Shown here: one piece after another, positions 35,435-44,078 of the stretch
Layout of the letters: each line of letters begins with the position of its first letter
How positions within the stretch are numbered: position 1 is the stretch's first letter
Source of the DNA: Flavobacterium limnophilum
GTDB lineage: Bacteria; Bacteroidota; Bacteroidia; Flavobacteriales; Flavobacteriaceae
Assembly (NCBI RefSeq): GCF_027111315.2
Contig: NZ_CP114289.2
Span: 1,364,001-1,428,000, forward strand
Length of the DNA: 64,000 nt
Reading direction: 5' to 3'
Made by a program: the position numbers and the translations under genes
Notes under the pieces: model-generated
Seen by the model: only the letters and a program-made list of their open reading frames with translations
Told to the model about the DNA's origin: nothing
The model's database searches: none

Positions 35435-36265
35435 ATGTGTGTAACTTGTGGATGCAGTTCCGATGAAAATGAAGTTAAAATCATAAAAGTGGACGGCACT
35501 TCCGTCCAACATTCCCATTCGCACGATCATGGATATGGATCTCACGTGCACAGTCACAGCCACGACCACGATCATGATCACGAACATCATCACCACGACC
35601 ACAGTCACGACCATATCAAGGAAATTGATTTGGAAAGGGCTATTTTGCATCAAAATGATTTATTGGCAGAGCGAAACAAAGGGTATTTTGAAGCCAAGAA
35701 CATCTTTGCCATCAATTTGGTCAGTTCGCCCGGTTCCGGGAAAACGTCGTTATTGGAGCGAACCATTGCCGACTTGAAAAACGACATTTCTTTTGCCGTG
35801 ATTGAAGGCGACCAGCAAACCACGAATGATGCCGACAGGATTGCCGCCCTCGAAATTCCGGTAATCCAAATCAATACCGGCAAAGGTTGCCATTTGGACA
35901 GCGAGATGATTTCGAAAGCGGTAAAGGAACTTTCCCCGAAGGACAATTCTTTGTTGATGATCGAAAATGTGGGGAATTTGGTTTGCCCTTCGATGTTTGA
36001 TTTGGGCGAAAACATAAGGGTTGTCATTATTTCCGTTACCGAAGGCGAGGATAAACCCATCAAATATCCCGACATGTTTTATGGTTCGCAAGTTTGCGTC
36101 ATCAACAAAATAGATTTGTTGCCTTATCTTAAATTTGATATGGCCAAATTGAAGGATTATGCGAAGAAAGTCAATCCGAATCTCGTCTTTTTTGAAGTTT
36201 CCGCCTACACGGAAGAAGGAATGGCATCTTGGTACCAGTTTTTAAAACAATCTCTAAATCAATAA
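35435..36265 (+). CDS. hypB: Hydrogenase nickel-incorporation GTPase HypB
   Basis: A 276-residue GTPase. The N-terminal CVTCGCSS is the high-affinity nickel motif. A histidine-rich stretch (about residues 28-60) with more than twenty histidines can store nickel. The G domain has the P-loop SSPGSGKTSLLE, the base-specific motif NKIDL and metal residues (C, H in GCHLD). It works with HypA. The first residues after Met match the canonical C-x2-C-G-C motif, supporting the start at 35435. Confidence 0.97.
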   Translation: MCVTCGCSSDENEVKIIKVDGTSVQHSHSHDHGYGSHVHSHSHDHDHDHEHHHHDHSHDHIKEIDLERAILHQNDLLAERNKGYFEAKNIFAINLVSSPGSGKTSLLERTIADLKNDISFAVIEGDQQTTNDADRIAALEIPVIQINTGKGCHLDSEMISKAVKELSPKDNSLLMIENVGNLVCPSMFDLGENIRVVIISVTEGEDKPIKYPDMFYGSQVCVINKIDLLPYLKFDMAKLKDYAKKVNPNLVFFEVSAYTEEGMASWYQFLKQSLNQ

Positions 36266-36269
36266 AACG

Positions 36270-36506
36270 ATGTGTTTAGCCATTCCCGGAAAATTGGAGA
36301 AAATTACAGCCGAATTGGATGAAACCTTCCGAATAGGCAGCGTATCATTTGATGGAGTCATCAAGGAAGTTAATCTGGCCTTGGTTCCAGAAGCCCAAAT
36401 AGGCGATTATTTGTTGGTGCATGTCGGTGCCGCCATTGCCATCATCAACGAGGACGAGGCCAAAGCCACGATGACCGTATTGAAGCAAATGGGGGAAGGG
36501 ATTTGA
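36270..36506 (+). CDS. hypC: Hydrogenase assembly chaperone HypC
   Basis: A 78-residue chaperone with the canonical N-terminus MCLAIPGKL, where Cys2 binds the iron intermediate and the large subunit. It shuttles the Fe(CN)2CO group from HypD to the hydrogenase large subunit. It follows hypB by four bases. Only one HypC/HybG-type chaperone is present in this locus. Confidence 0.96.
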   Translation: MCLAIPGKLEKITAELDETFRIGSVSFDGVIKEVNLALVPEAQIGDYLLVHVGAAIAIINEDEAKATMTVLKQMGEGI

Positions 36507-36597
36507 TTTCAGGTTTCAGACAACAGATTGCCTATTTTTTGGAAGTACTATTCCGAGAATTGTTGCGTTCCCTAATTCATTATAAAATTTATAATTA

Positions 36598-37617
36598 ATG
36601 CCAAATCAAGAAGATCCTACCGAAAAAATAAACCTGCATCACGGCAGCGGTGGGGAACATACCACCAAGCTTTTGAATGAAGTCATCTTTAAATACTTGG
36701 GCAATCCGATTCTCGACGTGAGGCACGATGGCGCTTTTTTGGATATTCAAGGGAAATTGGCTTTTTCTACCGACAGTTACGTGATAAGTCCCATTTTTTT
36801 CAAGGGAGGAAATATTGGCGAATTGGCCGTAAACGGAACCGTGAACGATTTGTCGATGTGTGGCGCGATGCCCAAATACCTTTCCTTGGCCTTTATCATC
36901 GAAGAAGGATTTGGATTGGACGAGTTTACCCAAATCATTAAATCCATTAGAGCAACAGCCGACAAAGCGGGCGTTTTCATTGTGACAGGCGATACCAAAG
37001 TGGTCGAAAAAGGAAAAGGCGACCAGATTTACATCAATACTTCGGGAGTGGGTGTTTTGCACGAAAAGGCGAACATCAAGATTAGCCGAATTCAAGTTGG
37101 AGATTCCATCATTATCAATATGCCGATAGCTTCCCACGGAATGGCGATCATGTCGGAAAGGGAAGGGCTGCAATTTGAAAGCGAAATCCTCAGCGACACC
37201 AACAATCTCAACTTTATGGTGGAAAAATTATTGGACAAATGCGGTGAGGACATTCATTTTTTGAGGGATGCCACGCGTGGTGGATTGGCTTCGGTTTTAC
37301 ACGAAATCACCACTGAAAGCACTCTTGGAATGCTGCTGGAGGACGAGAAAATCTTGGTGGACACCCAAGTGCAAAGTGCTTGTGAAATACTTGGTTTGGA
37401 TCCTTTATACGTGGCCAACGAAGGCGTTTTTGCCTGTATTGTTTCCCCATCCGTCGAGAATGAAATAATGGAAATCTTGAAATTTTTGGGGCAAAATCCG
37501 TCCCTAATTGGTAAAATAACAAACGACACCAATGCCAAAATTATCCTGGAAAGTGCTTTTGGCGGCAAAAGGGTTGTAAGTCCCTTGATAGGGGAACAAC
37601 TGCCGAGGATTTGTTAA
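36598..37617 (+). CDS. hypE: Carbamoyl dehydratase HypE
   Basis: A 339-residue PurM-like ATPase that dehydrates the C-terminal thiocarbamate to thiocyanate. Motifs seen: [38 protein letters not shown] and the essential C-terminal PRIC ending, whose last cysteine is carbamoylated by HypF. It lies 91 bases after hypC on the same strand. Confidence 0.97.
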   Translation: MPNQEDPTEKINLHHGSGGEHTTKLLNEVIFKYLGNPILDVRHDGAFLDIQGKLAFSTDSYVISPIFFKGGNIGELAVNGTVNDLSMCGAMPKYLSLAFIIEEGFGLDEFTQIIKSIRATADKAGVFIVTGDTKVVEKGKGDQIYINTSGVGVLHEKANIKISRIQVGDSIIINMPIASHGMAIMSEREGLQFESEILSDTNNLNFMVEKLLDKCGEDIHFLRDATRGGLASVLHEITTESTLGMLLEDEKILVDTQVQSACEILGLDPLYVANEGVFACIVSPSVENEIMEILKFLGQNPSLIGKITNDTNAKIILESAFGGKRVVSPLIGEQLPRIC

Positions 37618-37679
37618 AACAAGTTCATTTTATTCTCCATTAAATACTTTCAAACCCAATCGAAACTGTTATTTTTTCA

Positions 37680-37687
37680 TACTTTTG
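37680..37687 (+). promoter_or_regulatory. Candidate -7 element of the E1 gene
   Basis: TACTTTTG matches TAnnTTTG and lies 24 bases before ATG 37712. A TTG inside it has been read as a start but would precede the transcription start. No TTG at the -33 position. Confidence 0.45.
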
Positions 37688-37711
37688 AACAGCAATCCAA
37701 AAAGCTCCTCC

Positions 37712-39688
37712 ATGACTTTTGACAAAAGAAATCTCAGCAACGACCAATTATTGGATTTATACAAAAGGTTACTGTTGCCTCGATTAATCGAAGAAAAAAT
37801 GTTGATTCTCATCCGACAAGGAAAGGTATCCAAATGGTTTTCCGGAATCGGGCAGGAAGCCATTGCTGTTGGCGTTACGGCAGTTTTGGATACCGACGAA
37901 TACATTCTTCCCATGCACCGCAACCTAGGTGTTTTCACGGGTCGAAACATTCCACTTTACAGACTTTTTTCGCAATGGCAGGGCAAGGCCAATGGGTTTA
38001 CCAAAGGTCGTGACCGTAGTTTCCACTTTGGTACCCAACACTACAAGATTATCGGGATGATTTCGCATTTGGGTCCCCAATTGGGCGTTGCCGACGGCAT
38101 TGCCTTGGCGAATAAACTAAAGCATAACGGAAAAATAACAGCCGTATTTACCGGTGAAGGAGCCACTAGTGAAGGCGATTTTCACGAAGCCTTGAATATT
38201 GCGGCCGTTTGGGAATTGCCTGTTATGTTCATCATCGAAAATAACGGTTACGGACTTTCTACTCCCACCAACGAGCAGTTTCGTTGCGAAAACATTGCCG
38301 ACAAAGGTGTTGGTTACGGTATGGAAAGCCACATTATCGACGGAAACAACATCCTGGAAGTGTACCACAAATTGTCGGAATTGAAGGCTTCGATGGTGGA
38401 GCATCCTCGTCCCGTTTTATTGGAATTCAAAACCTTTAGAATGCGGGGTCATGAAGAGGCGAGTGGCACCAAATATGTTCCGCAGGAGTTGATGGATCTA
38501 TGGGCGACGAAAGATCCGGTGGATAATTACAGAAACTATTTAAAAGAAAACGGCATTCTTTCGGATGATTTTGATGCCTTTTTGCATGCCGAAATCAAGA
38601 CCGAAATCGACAAGGATTGGGCTATTGCCAATGCCGAATCAGAGATAGAAGCCACTTATAAGGAAGAATTAGATGATGTTTATAAACCTTTTGCCTTTCA
38701 AGAAGTTAAAGCTTCTGAAGAAGTCAAAAATATTCGGTTTGTAGATGCTATTTCCAGCAGTTTGAGACAATCGATGGAGCGGCATCCCAACTTGGTTCTT
38801 ATGGGACAGGACATTGCCGAATATGGCGGTGCCTTCAAGATTACCGACGGCTTTGTGGAGTTGTTTGGCAAAGAGCGGGTTCGGAACACGCCCATTTGCG
38901 AAAGTGCCGTGGTTTCGGCCGGAATGGGTTTGTCCATTAACGGGTACAAAGCGATTGTCGAAATGCAGTTTGCCGATTTTGTTTCCACGGGATTCAATCC
39001 AATAGTTAATTTGCTGGCCAAATCGCATTACCGTTGGCAAGAAAAAGCCGATGTCGTGGTTCGAATGCCTTGCGGTGCAGGAACACAAGCCGGGCCTTTT
39101 CATTCGCAAACCAATGAAGCCTGGTTTACCAAAACACCGGGTTTGAAAGTAGTTTATCCCGCCTTTCCGTATGATGCCAAAGGATTGTTGAACGAATCCA
39201 TCAACGACCCGAATCCTGTGCTATTTTTTGAACACAAACAATTGTACCGCAGTGTTTACCAAGACGTGCCCACCGATTATTACACGATTCCGTTAGGGAA
39301 AGCGGCACTGCTGAAAGAAGGAAATCAAGTCAGCATCATTGCTTATGGCGCAGCCGTGCATTGGGCTTTGGAAACCTTGAGCTTGCATCCCGAAATTTCG
39401 GCCGCTGTATTGGATTTGAGAACCCTGCAACCTTTGGACACGGATGCCATTTATGCTTCGGTGAAGAAGACGGGGAGAGTGATTATTTTGCAAGAAGACT
39501 CGTTGTTTGGCGGGATTGCCAGCGATATTTCGGCCTTGATTATGGAAAATTGTTTCCATTATCTTGATGCTCCGGTAAAACGCGTGGCGAGCCTGGACAG
39601 TCCGATTCCGTTTACCAAAGCCTTGGAAGACCAGTATTTGCCCAAAGGCAGGTTTGAAAAGGAGTTGATGGAGTTGTTAGAGTATTAA
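37712..39688 (+). CDS. Fused alpha/beta E1 component of a 2-oxoacid dehydrogenase
   Basis: A 658-residue thiamine-diphosphate enzyme. The N-terminal alpha half (about 1-320) has GQEAIAVG and the ThDP motif [20 protein letters not shown]. The beta half (about 340-658) has [20 protein letters not shown] and [10 protein letters not shown]. The alpha-beta fusion in one chain is common in Bacteroidota, and the sequence fits branched-chain 2-oxoacid or pyruvate dehydrogenase. A matching E2 or E3 is not in the window. It sits downstream of hypE but has its own promoter and terminator. Confidence 0.92.
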   Translation: MTFDKRNLSNDQLLDLYKRLLLPRLIEEKMLILIRQGKVSKWFSGIGQEAIAVGVTAVLDTDEYILPMHRNLGVFTGRNIPLYRLFSQWQGKANGFTKGRDRSFHFGTQHYKIIGMISHLGPQLGVADGIALANKLKHNGKITAVFTGEGATSEGDFHEALNIAAVWELPVMFIIENNGYGLSTPTNEQFRCENIADKGVGYGMESHIIDGNNILEVYHKLSELKASMVEHPRPVLLEFKTFRMRGHEEASGTKYVPQELMDLWATKDPVDNYRNYLKENGILSDDFDAFLHAEIKTEIDKDWAIANAESEIEATYKEELDDVYKPFAFQEVKASEEVKNIRFVDAISSSLRQSMERHPNLVLMGQDIAEYGGAFKITDGFVELFGKERVRNTPICESAVVSAGMGLSINGYKAIVEMQFADFVSTGFNPIVNLLAKSHYRWQEKADVVVRMPCGAGTQAGPFHSQTNEAWFTKTPGLKVVYPAFPYDAKGLLNESINDPNPVLFFEHKQLYRSVYQDVPTDYYTIPLGKAALLKEGNQVSIIAYGAAVHWALETLSLHPEISAAVLDLRTLQPLDTDAIYASVKKTGRVIILQEDSLFGGIASDISALIMENCFHYLDAPVKRVASLDSPIPFTKALEDQYLPKGRFEKELMELLEY

Positions 39689-39721
39689 TGCTTTTACACT
39701 AGAATTATTATACCATAAATG

Positions 39722-39749
39722 AGCCATAGCGATTGTCATGGCTTTTTTT
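39722..39749 (+). terminator. Intrinsic terminator after E1
   Basis: AGCCAT (39722-39727) pairs with ATGGCT (39738-39743), followed by seven T residues. Confidence 0.75.
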
Positions 39750-39781
39750 GTGGATAATAGTATTTTTTTATACTTTTTGGG

Positions 39782-40034
39782 GGTACCACAGACTAGGCTT
39801 TGATCGGGAGTTGAGGGGGCTTTGAGGAGGCTTTGCTCCTTATTTTAGTATTATCCAATCAGTTGTTTGGATTTGTCTGGAAGTAAATTACATTTTTCGG
39901 GGTCAGATTGGGGGTACCACAGCCCTACTGAATCCCTACTGAATCCATACTCTTGTTATACCCATCCTATACGGTTAAAGCTTAAGCCATAACATCCTGA
40001 AATACTTATGTCTACTTATTAAAATAGTCGATTA
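39782..40034. repeat. Two GGTACCACA elements with short tandem repeats
   Basis: GGTACCACA occurs at 39782 and 39913. The first is followed by GGCTTTGA-type units as at 9471 and 13009; the second by the tandem CCCTACTGAAT and ends near 40034 in AGTCGATTA, also found at the end of the elements at 9471 and 13009. The 443-base gap between E1 and the next gene holds these elements and no gene. Confidence 0.6.
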
Positions 40035-40131
40035 TGTGTGTTTTCAGTTTATTAAGTTATAACAATTTTTGAACCCGCCAAAACCCATTGAATAAATTTT
40101 TAAATTTGTGGAGTTTTTATTACTAATTTGA

Positions 40132-40896
40132 ATGATTATGGCAAAAATATTTAGTGACGGAAAAATTCCAAAGCGGTTCGATGGCATGGTTACTTATTGT
40201 TTAGAAGGAATTGAGGGTCATATCGTCAAGGAGAAAACCGGCTTTACTACCGAAGCCTTATTGAATGATCCCAAATTAGCCAAGAGCAGGGAAAATGCCA
40301 AAGAATTTGGTGCCGTGAGTCCATTGTGCAAAGCCATCAGGATGCTACTTAACGAGGGATTGCCCAAAAGCAAAAATTTGGAGGTTACCAATAGCCTTCA
40401 TGCGATTATGCGAAAGGTGATGTGTTGTGATACTATCGCCCAGCGAGGCAATCGCTGTTTGAAAAATGGTTTTGCGTCGCCTGGGGGAAAATTTTTGTTT
40501 ACCGGATATGATTTTAACCCCAGTGGTTTGTTGCGGAATACTTTTAAGGGGAATTATCGTTTTGATGTTGTAAAAAAACAATTGGTGTTTTCCCCTTTCG
40601 TAACCAGCGAGGCTTTTGTTTTTCCCGATGGGGCAGATTGTGTTGGTTTGCGATTGGGAGCCTTGCGGTTTGATTTTGATACCTCCGTCGGCTTTATGAA
40701 GTTGAGTGATTTGGTTTTGTATGGCTCTGAGAGTCGTATTACGGAAAGTTTAGAGCTATCGATTGAAGATTTTCCGGATGGGGAAGGGGTGGTCTTTTAC
40801 TTGTTGGAAGTGGCTTTTTTTGTCGAGAATGTCGGAACTTTTATTTCCATTCCTAAAAATGACACCAAGGTTGTTTATGTGCTTGGGGTGGAGTGA
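40132..40896 (+). CDS. Uncharacterised 254-residue protein
   Basis: A soluble protein without signal peptide starting at ATG 40132 or 40138. Visible features are SDGKIPKRFDGMVTYCLEG at the start, a basic middle (RKVMCCDTIAQRGNRCLKNG) and a beta-rich C-terminal half. No known domain is recognised. A frameshifted copy of its 3' end lies at 45628-45823. The gene is preceded by two GGTACCACA elements. The function is unknown, but its duplication and repeats suggest a link with local rearrangement. Confidence 0.7.
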   Translation: MIMAKIFSDGKIPKRFDGMVTYCLEGIEGHIVKEKTGFTTEALLNDPKLAKSRENAKEFGAVSPLCKAIRMLLNEGLPKSKNLEVTNSLHAIMRKVMCCDTIAQRGNRCLKNGFASPGGKFLFTGYDFNPSGLLRNTFKGNYRFDVVKKQLVFSPFVTSEAFVFPDGADCVGLRLGALRFDFDTSVGFMKLSDLVLYGSESRITESLELSIEDFPDGEGVVFYLLEVAFFVENVGTFISIPKNDTKVVYVLGVE

Positions 40897-40962
40897 GATT
40901 AGGATAGTTTTTCTTACTTCATTTCCATAAGCGGTCGAGGTAATGGGTTTAAAATTTATCTG

Positions 40963-41028
40963 CACGAGCTAAATAAAACGTTTTTCTATTTATTGAAATG
41001 GGCACGGAATGCAATTCCGCGCGAACGG
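40963..41028. repeat. 66-bp direct repeat, left copy
   Basis: Starts CACGAGCTAAATAAAACG and ends GCACGGAATGCAATTCCG-CGCGAACGG. It contains the palindrome CGGAAT-GCA-ATTCCG. A copy of identical length with three mismatches lies at 42175-42240, so the repeats flank the GNAT/XRE gene pair in the same orientation. Confidence 0.9.
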
Positions 41029-41045
41029 ATAAAAATAAAAGTTAA

Positions 41046-41080
41046 AATTATACAATACGTATAATTATTTAGTATATTTG
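41046..41080 (+). promoter_or_regulatory. Operator and -7 element of the GNAT/XRE pair
   Basis: AATTATAC-AATAC-GTATAATT (41046-41066) is a perfect 8-8 dyad immediately upstream of TATATTTG (41073-41080), a perfect TAnnTTTG -7 element, 21 bases before ATG 41102. The dyad takes the place of the -33 region, so the XRE-family protein of this operon is the likely repressor. Confidence 0.65.
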
Positions 41081-41101
41081 ACTAATTAATTTTGGCATGT
41101 A

Positions 41102-41614
41102 ATGAATGTAAAAATATTAAAAATTTCAGGGAATATTTTAGTAGGTGCCAAGATTTTAGATTCAAAATCCATACAGACAAATTTGCCTTCCCTAAATGAT
41201 GGATGGAGATTTAATATTAATAAACACTCGAAAAAGAAGGGTTTTGAAACTTATGTTTTAGTATGTGAAGAAAGTCCGGAAAAAATTGAAGGTTGCTTGA
41301 TTTTTGAAATGAAGAGCAAAATAGAGCCTTATATGGCTTTTGTTGAAGTGGCTCCCCATAATAGAGGCGCGAATAAAAAATATGATAGAGTAGCAGGCTG
41401 TTTAATCGCTTTCGCTTGCAGGTTGAGTTTCAAGAATGGGAAAGGACATTATTTAGGCTATTTAGCATTTGATGTTTTAGAAGAAAGTAAAGCCGATGAA
41501 AGAAAATTGATGGCCTTGTATTGCAAGAAATACAATGCCCTAAGATGTGGCGAAACCACCATGATCGTACCTCCTGATGGAGGTGAAAAATTAATTAAGG
41601 AGTTTTTAAATTAA
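41102..41614 (+). CDS. GNAT-like protein, putative toxin
   Basis: A 170-residue protein. The central AFVEVAPHNRGANKKYDRVAG (in part) followed by a helix and GHYLGYLAFDVLEES resembles GNAT motif A and the following strand; the C-terminal YCKKYNALRCGETTMIVPP fits the acetyltransferase ending. GNAT toxins paired with DNA-binding antitoxins acetylate aminoacyl-tRNA. Here the partner is an XRE protein overlapping by one base (TAATG). The order toxin-antitoxin and the flanking direct repeats support a mobile module. Catalysis is not proven. Confidence 0.55.
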   Translation: MNVKILKISGNILVGAKILDSKSIQTNLPSLNDGWRFNINKHSKKKGFETYVLVCEESPEKIEGCLIFEMKSKIEPYMAFVEVAPHNRGANKKYDRVAGCLIAFACRLSFKNGKGHYLGYLAFDVLEESKADERKLMALYCKKYNALRCGETTMIVPPDGGEKLIKEFLN

Positions 41615-42087
41615 TGGACATGAAAAATAAAGAAATTGAAGTTGAAAATATTTGGAATGACAAGAAGAAGAGTGAAGTAAAAAAAGTAATCCTATCACAT
41701 TCTGTCAAACAATCCAAAGAGCAGTTATTAAGGAATCAATTGCTTTCCATCCAGTACAAATTAGAAGATTATATCCAGAATGAAAGTGATGATGTGGAAG
41801 TTTTGAAAGTACTTGATTTTGTCAAGATGTATTTGAAAGCACTTAATCTTACCAAGCGAGAACTTGCAACCTATTTTGAAATGAAAGACAGCAATCTTCA
41901 TAAATACCTTTCAGGTGAAAGAAAGTTAAATGCAAAAGTAGTATTGAAGCTAAGTACTTTTTCGCATACTAAACCCGAGCAATGGTATCGAGTTCAGGTA
42001 AAGAATGAGTTAATAGAATTGAATAAAGAAAAAGCAAACGTAGACTATTATAAAAAATATGATTATCGTAATCTAGTAGAGGTATAA
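41614..42087 (+). CDS. XRE-family DNA-binding protein, putative antitoxin
   Basis: A 157-residue protein with a charged N-terminal region (1-70) and a helix-turn-helix at about 75-125 (TKRELATYFEMKDSNLHKYLSGERKL, in part: LATYFEMKDSNLHKYLSG). It is translationally coupled to the GNAT-like gene and probably represses the operon through the dyad at 41046-41066. The N-terminal region may bind the partner protein. A terminator follows. Confidence 0.72.
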   Translation: MDMKNKEIEVENIWNDKKKSEVKKVILSHSVKQSKEQLLRNQLLSIQYKLEDYIQNESDDVEVLKVLDFVKMYLKALNLTKRELATYFEMKDSNLHKYLSGERKLNAKVVLKLSTFSHTKPEQWYRVQVKNELIELNKEKANVDYYKKYDYRNLVEV

Positions 42088-42109
42088 AAGATACTGGAAA
42101 GAATAATGA

Positions 42110-42134
42110 AGCTCTCTTTATGAGGGCTTTTTTT
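42110..42134 (+). terminator. Intrinsic terminator after the GNAT/XRE pair
   Basis: AGCTCTC (42110-42116) pairs with GAGGGCT (42122-42128, one G-T pair), followed by a T-run. Confidence 0.7.
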
Positions 42135-42174
42135 ATGGATTGTCATCTTGAGTAGCACTTCAAAAGTTTGTGGA

Positions 42175-42240
42175 CACGAGCTAAATAAAACGTTTTTCCA
42201 TTAATTGGAATGGGCACGGAATGCAATTCCGCGCGAACGG
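42175..42240. repeat. 66-bp direct repeat, right copy
   Basis: 63 of 66 bases match 40963-41028 in the same orientation. The starts are 1212 bases apart. A decayed relative of its 3' end (GCACGGAATGTAATTCC) occurs at 45593-45609, next to the pseudogene fragment. Confidence 0.9.
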
Positions 42241-42316
42241 GTTGTTGAGAGGATTTCCCGGTTTTACTTGAATTTGTTGATTATAGCCTCATTGTAAACG
42301 TATTGTTTAGTTGGTT

Positions 42317-42359
42317 AAAAGCCCTCGGTAGTCGTTGAAAATGAGCGCCAAGGGCTTTT
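42317..42359 (-). terminator. Hairpin downstream of the ohr operon
   Basis: AAAAGCCCT (42317-42325) pairs with AGGGCTTTT (42351-42359), with further CGG/CCA pairing inside. It lies 46 bases past the nitroreductase stop on the minus strand and ends in T residues in that direction. Confidence 0.65.
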
Positions 42360-42404
42360 ACTGATGCAATCTCTTTATTAGTTGAATGTTTGGTATTTGC
42401 CTTA

Positions 42405-43040
42405 TTAGTTCAACTCGATCACAAAATCTTTTGTGGGTATTCTTACCTTTTTCATTGGGGCAATCCAGTCTCTTTGCGGGTCGGAAACACCTGCATACAT
42501 CAGGGAAACGCTTTTCAGTCCGTATTTTTCCAGTTCCAAAACATTGTCCACCACTTTATTGTCGAAACCTTCCACAGGACAAGTGTCCACTTTTAACTCT
42601 GCTGCTTGTGCCATTGCCAGTCCTAGAGCAATATAGGTTTGTCTTGCCGTGTGGGCAAAGTTGATTTCGGCAGGTTCCTTGAGGTAAATGTCTTTCAACT
42701 TGTCTGTATAACTTTCGAAGCGTCCTCTTGGCAATTCTCTTACGTCGGTGGTAAAGTCGTAAACGCCATCAATTCTTTCGGCCGTATATCTGTTCCAAGC
42801 CGCGAATATGATGACGTGGGAACATTCCCTCATACAATCCGGATTCAATGCTCCGGCAGCTAATTTGTCTTTGAGTTCCTGATTTGTGACCACAATTAGT
42901 TTAAAGGGTTGCAAGCCCGAGGAAGTAGGAGCCAATCTTGCTGCTTCTATTATTTTATCAATGTTTTCCTGACTTGCTTTTTTTGTTGGATCAAATGCTT
43001 TAACCGCGTGTCTCCAGTTTAAATCTTCAATTAATGACAT
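42405..43040 (-). CDS. Nitroreductase-family NAD(P)H-dependent oxidoreductase
   Basis: A 211-residue FMN enzyme of the NfsB type: WRHAVKAFDPTKKASQENIDKIIEAARLAPTSSGLQP (in part: AARLAPTSSGLQP) binds FMN, and CPVEGFDNKVVDNVL is the typical NfsB/YdgI motif. It reduces nitro compounds or quinones. It lies 13 bases after ohr and completes an ohrR-ohr-nitroreductase operon, suggesting a response to organic peroxides and electrophiles. Confidence 0.92.
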   Translation of the reverse strand: MSLIEDLNWRHAVKAFDPTKKASQENIDKIIEAARLAPTSSGLQPFKLIVVTNQELKDKLAAGALNPDCMRECSHVIIFAAWNRYTAERIDGVYDFTTDVRELPRGRFESYTDKLKDIYLKEPAEINFAHTARQTYIALGLAMAQAAELKVDTCPVEGFDNKVVDNVLELEKYGLKSVSLMYAGVSDPQRDWIAPMKKVRIPTKDFVIELN

Positions 43041-43053
43041 GGTATTTTATTTT

Positions 43054-43476
43054 TTAATTATTTGAAACGGTTAATTTTACCTCAATATTTCCCCTTGTGG
43101 CGTTGGAATAGGGGCAAACTTGATGTGCTTTTTCCATCAATGCCTGCGCTTGTTCCATTGTTGTGGCAGGAATATTGGCGTGCAGTTCGACTGCCAGTCC
43201 AAAACCTCCGTTTTCTATTTGGCCGATACTCACTTTGGCGGTAACTGTAGTTTCACCCGTTTGAATTTTTTCGTTCTTGATGACTAGGTTCAAGGCGCTG
43301 TCAAAGCAAGCCGAGTAACCCGCTGCAAAAAGCATTTCAGGGTTGGCATAGTCTTCGTTGGCTCCACCCAAAGCTTTTGGATACCTCACCTGCAAATTTA
43401 TGATGCCGTTTTCGCTTTTTACATGTCCGTTTCTTCCTCCCGTGGCTGTTGCGACAGTTGTATATAATGACTTCAT
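43054..43476 (-). CDS. ohr: Organic hydroperoxide resistance protein Ohr
   Basis: A 140-residue OsmC-superfamily thiol peroxidase: LYTTVATATGGRNGHV, NPEMLFAAGYSACFDSAL with the peroxidatic cysteine, and CPYSNATRGNI with the resolving cysteine. It reduces fatty-acid and other organic hydroperoxides, usually with lipoylated proteins as reductant. The start overlaps the ohrR stop by four bases. Confidence 0.95.
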   Translation of the reverse strand: MKSLYTTVATATGGRNGHVKSENGIINLQVRYPKALGGANEDYANPEMLFAAGYSACFDSALNLVIKNEKIQTGETTVTAKVSIGQIENGGFGLAVELHANIPATTMEQAQALMEKAHQVCPYSNATRGNIEVKLTVSNN

Positions 43477-43913
43477 GATTCTTTATTTTGTTTCATTTTG
43501 ACTAATATATTTTCAATTACATTTTTGAGCATAAGTAAATCTTCTTCTGCAAGATGCATGGATTGCGCGAGTTGTTGGGGAATTCCACTGGCTTTTGTTT
43601 GTAATTTTTGTCCCTCATCGGTAGTTGAAATTTTCACAACCCTTTCATCTTTTGCGCTTCTGATTCTGGAAACAAGTTTTTTTTGTTCCAATCTTTTCAA
43701 CAAAGGAGTTAGCGTTCCGCTATCCAGTTTTAATTTTTCGCCTAATTCCGAAACTGTTTGTTCGCTTTGTTCCCACAATATCAGCATAACCAGATACTGC
43801 GGATAGGTTAGTCCCATTTCCTCGAGGAAAGGACGGTAGCGGTTGACAATTTCTTTTGCCAGACTGTATACCGGAAAACATACCTGATTGGTTAATTTCA
43901 ATTTATTTTCCAT
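43473..43913 (-). CDS. ohrR: MarR-family organic peroxide sensor OhrR
   Basis: A 146-residue winged-helix repressor. The N-terminal sensing cysteine is present (NQVCFPVYS, C12) with the conserved YPQYLVMLILWE and the wing region RRIRSAKDERVVKIST-like sequence. Oxidation of the cysteine by organic peroxide releases DNA. It would act on the palindrome at 43951-43970, in front of its own operon with ohr. Confidence 0.95.
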   Translation of the reverse strand: MENKLKLTNQVCFPVYSLAKEIVNRYRPFLEEMGLTYPQYLVMLILWEQSEQTVSELGEKLKLDSGTLTPLLKRLEQKKLVSRIRSAKDERVVKISTTDEGQKLQTKASGIPQQLAQSMHLAEEDLLMLKNVIENILVKMKQNKES

Positions 43914-43934
43914 TGCATTGATGATTTAATATTG

Positions 43935-43970
43935 CAAATGTAGTGCAAGATTAAATTGCGCACAACTTAA
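43935..43970 (-). promoter_or_regulatory. ohrR promoter with operator
   Basis: On the minus strand TACATTTG (43942-43935) is a perfect -7 element, with TTG (43965-43963) twenty bases upstream. The palindrome TTAAATTG-CGCA-CAACTTAA (43951-43970, one mismatch) overlaps the -33 region. Its AT-rich form resembles known OhrR boxes. Confidence 0.65.
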
Positions 43971-44078
43971 TTGGGTCAATTAATAAAAATTTAACTTTTA
44001 CAGATTCGTTTTTGACTCGTACAAAGAGAGACGTTCAAGACTTCGAATCGTTATACAAAAAAATTAATGATTTTTGAT

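Noticed and set aside
37685..37711. TTG start nine codons upstream for the fused E1 protein
   Set aside because: TTG is part of a -7 element, and ATG 37712 gives a normal E1 N-terminus.
39782..40034. Short tandem repeats that might suggest a CRISPR array
   Set aside because: Units of 11-12 bases repeat only two or three times without regular spacers, and no cas genes are present.
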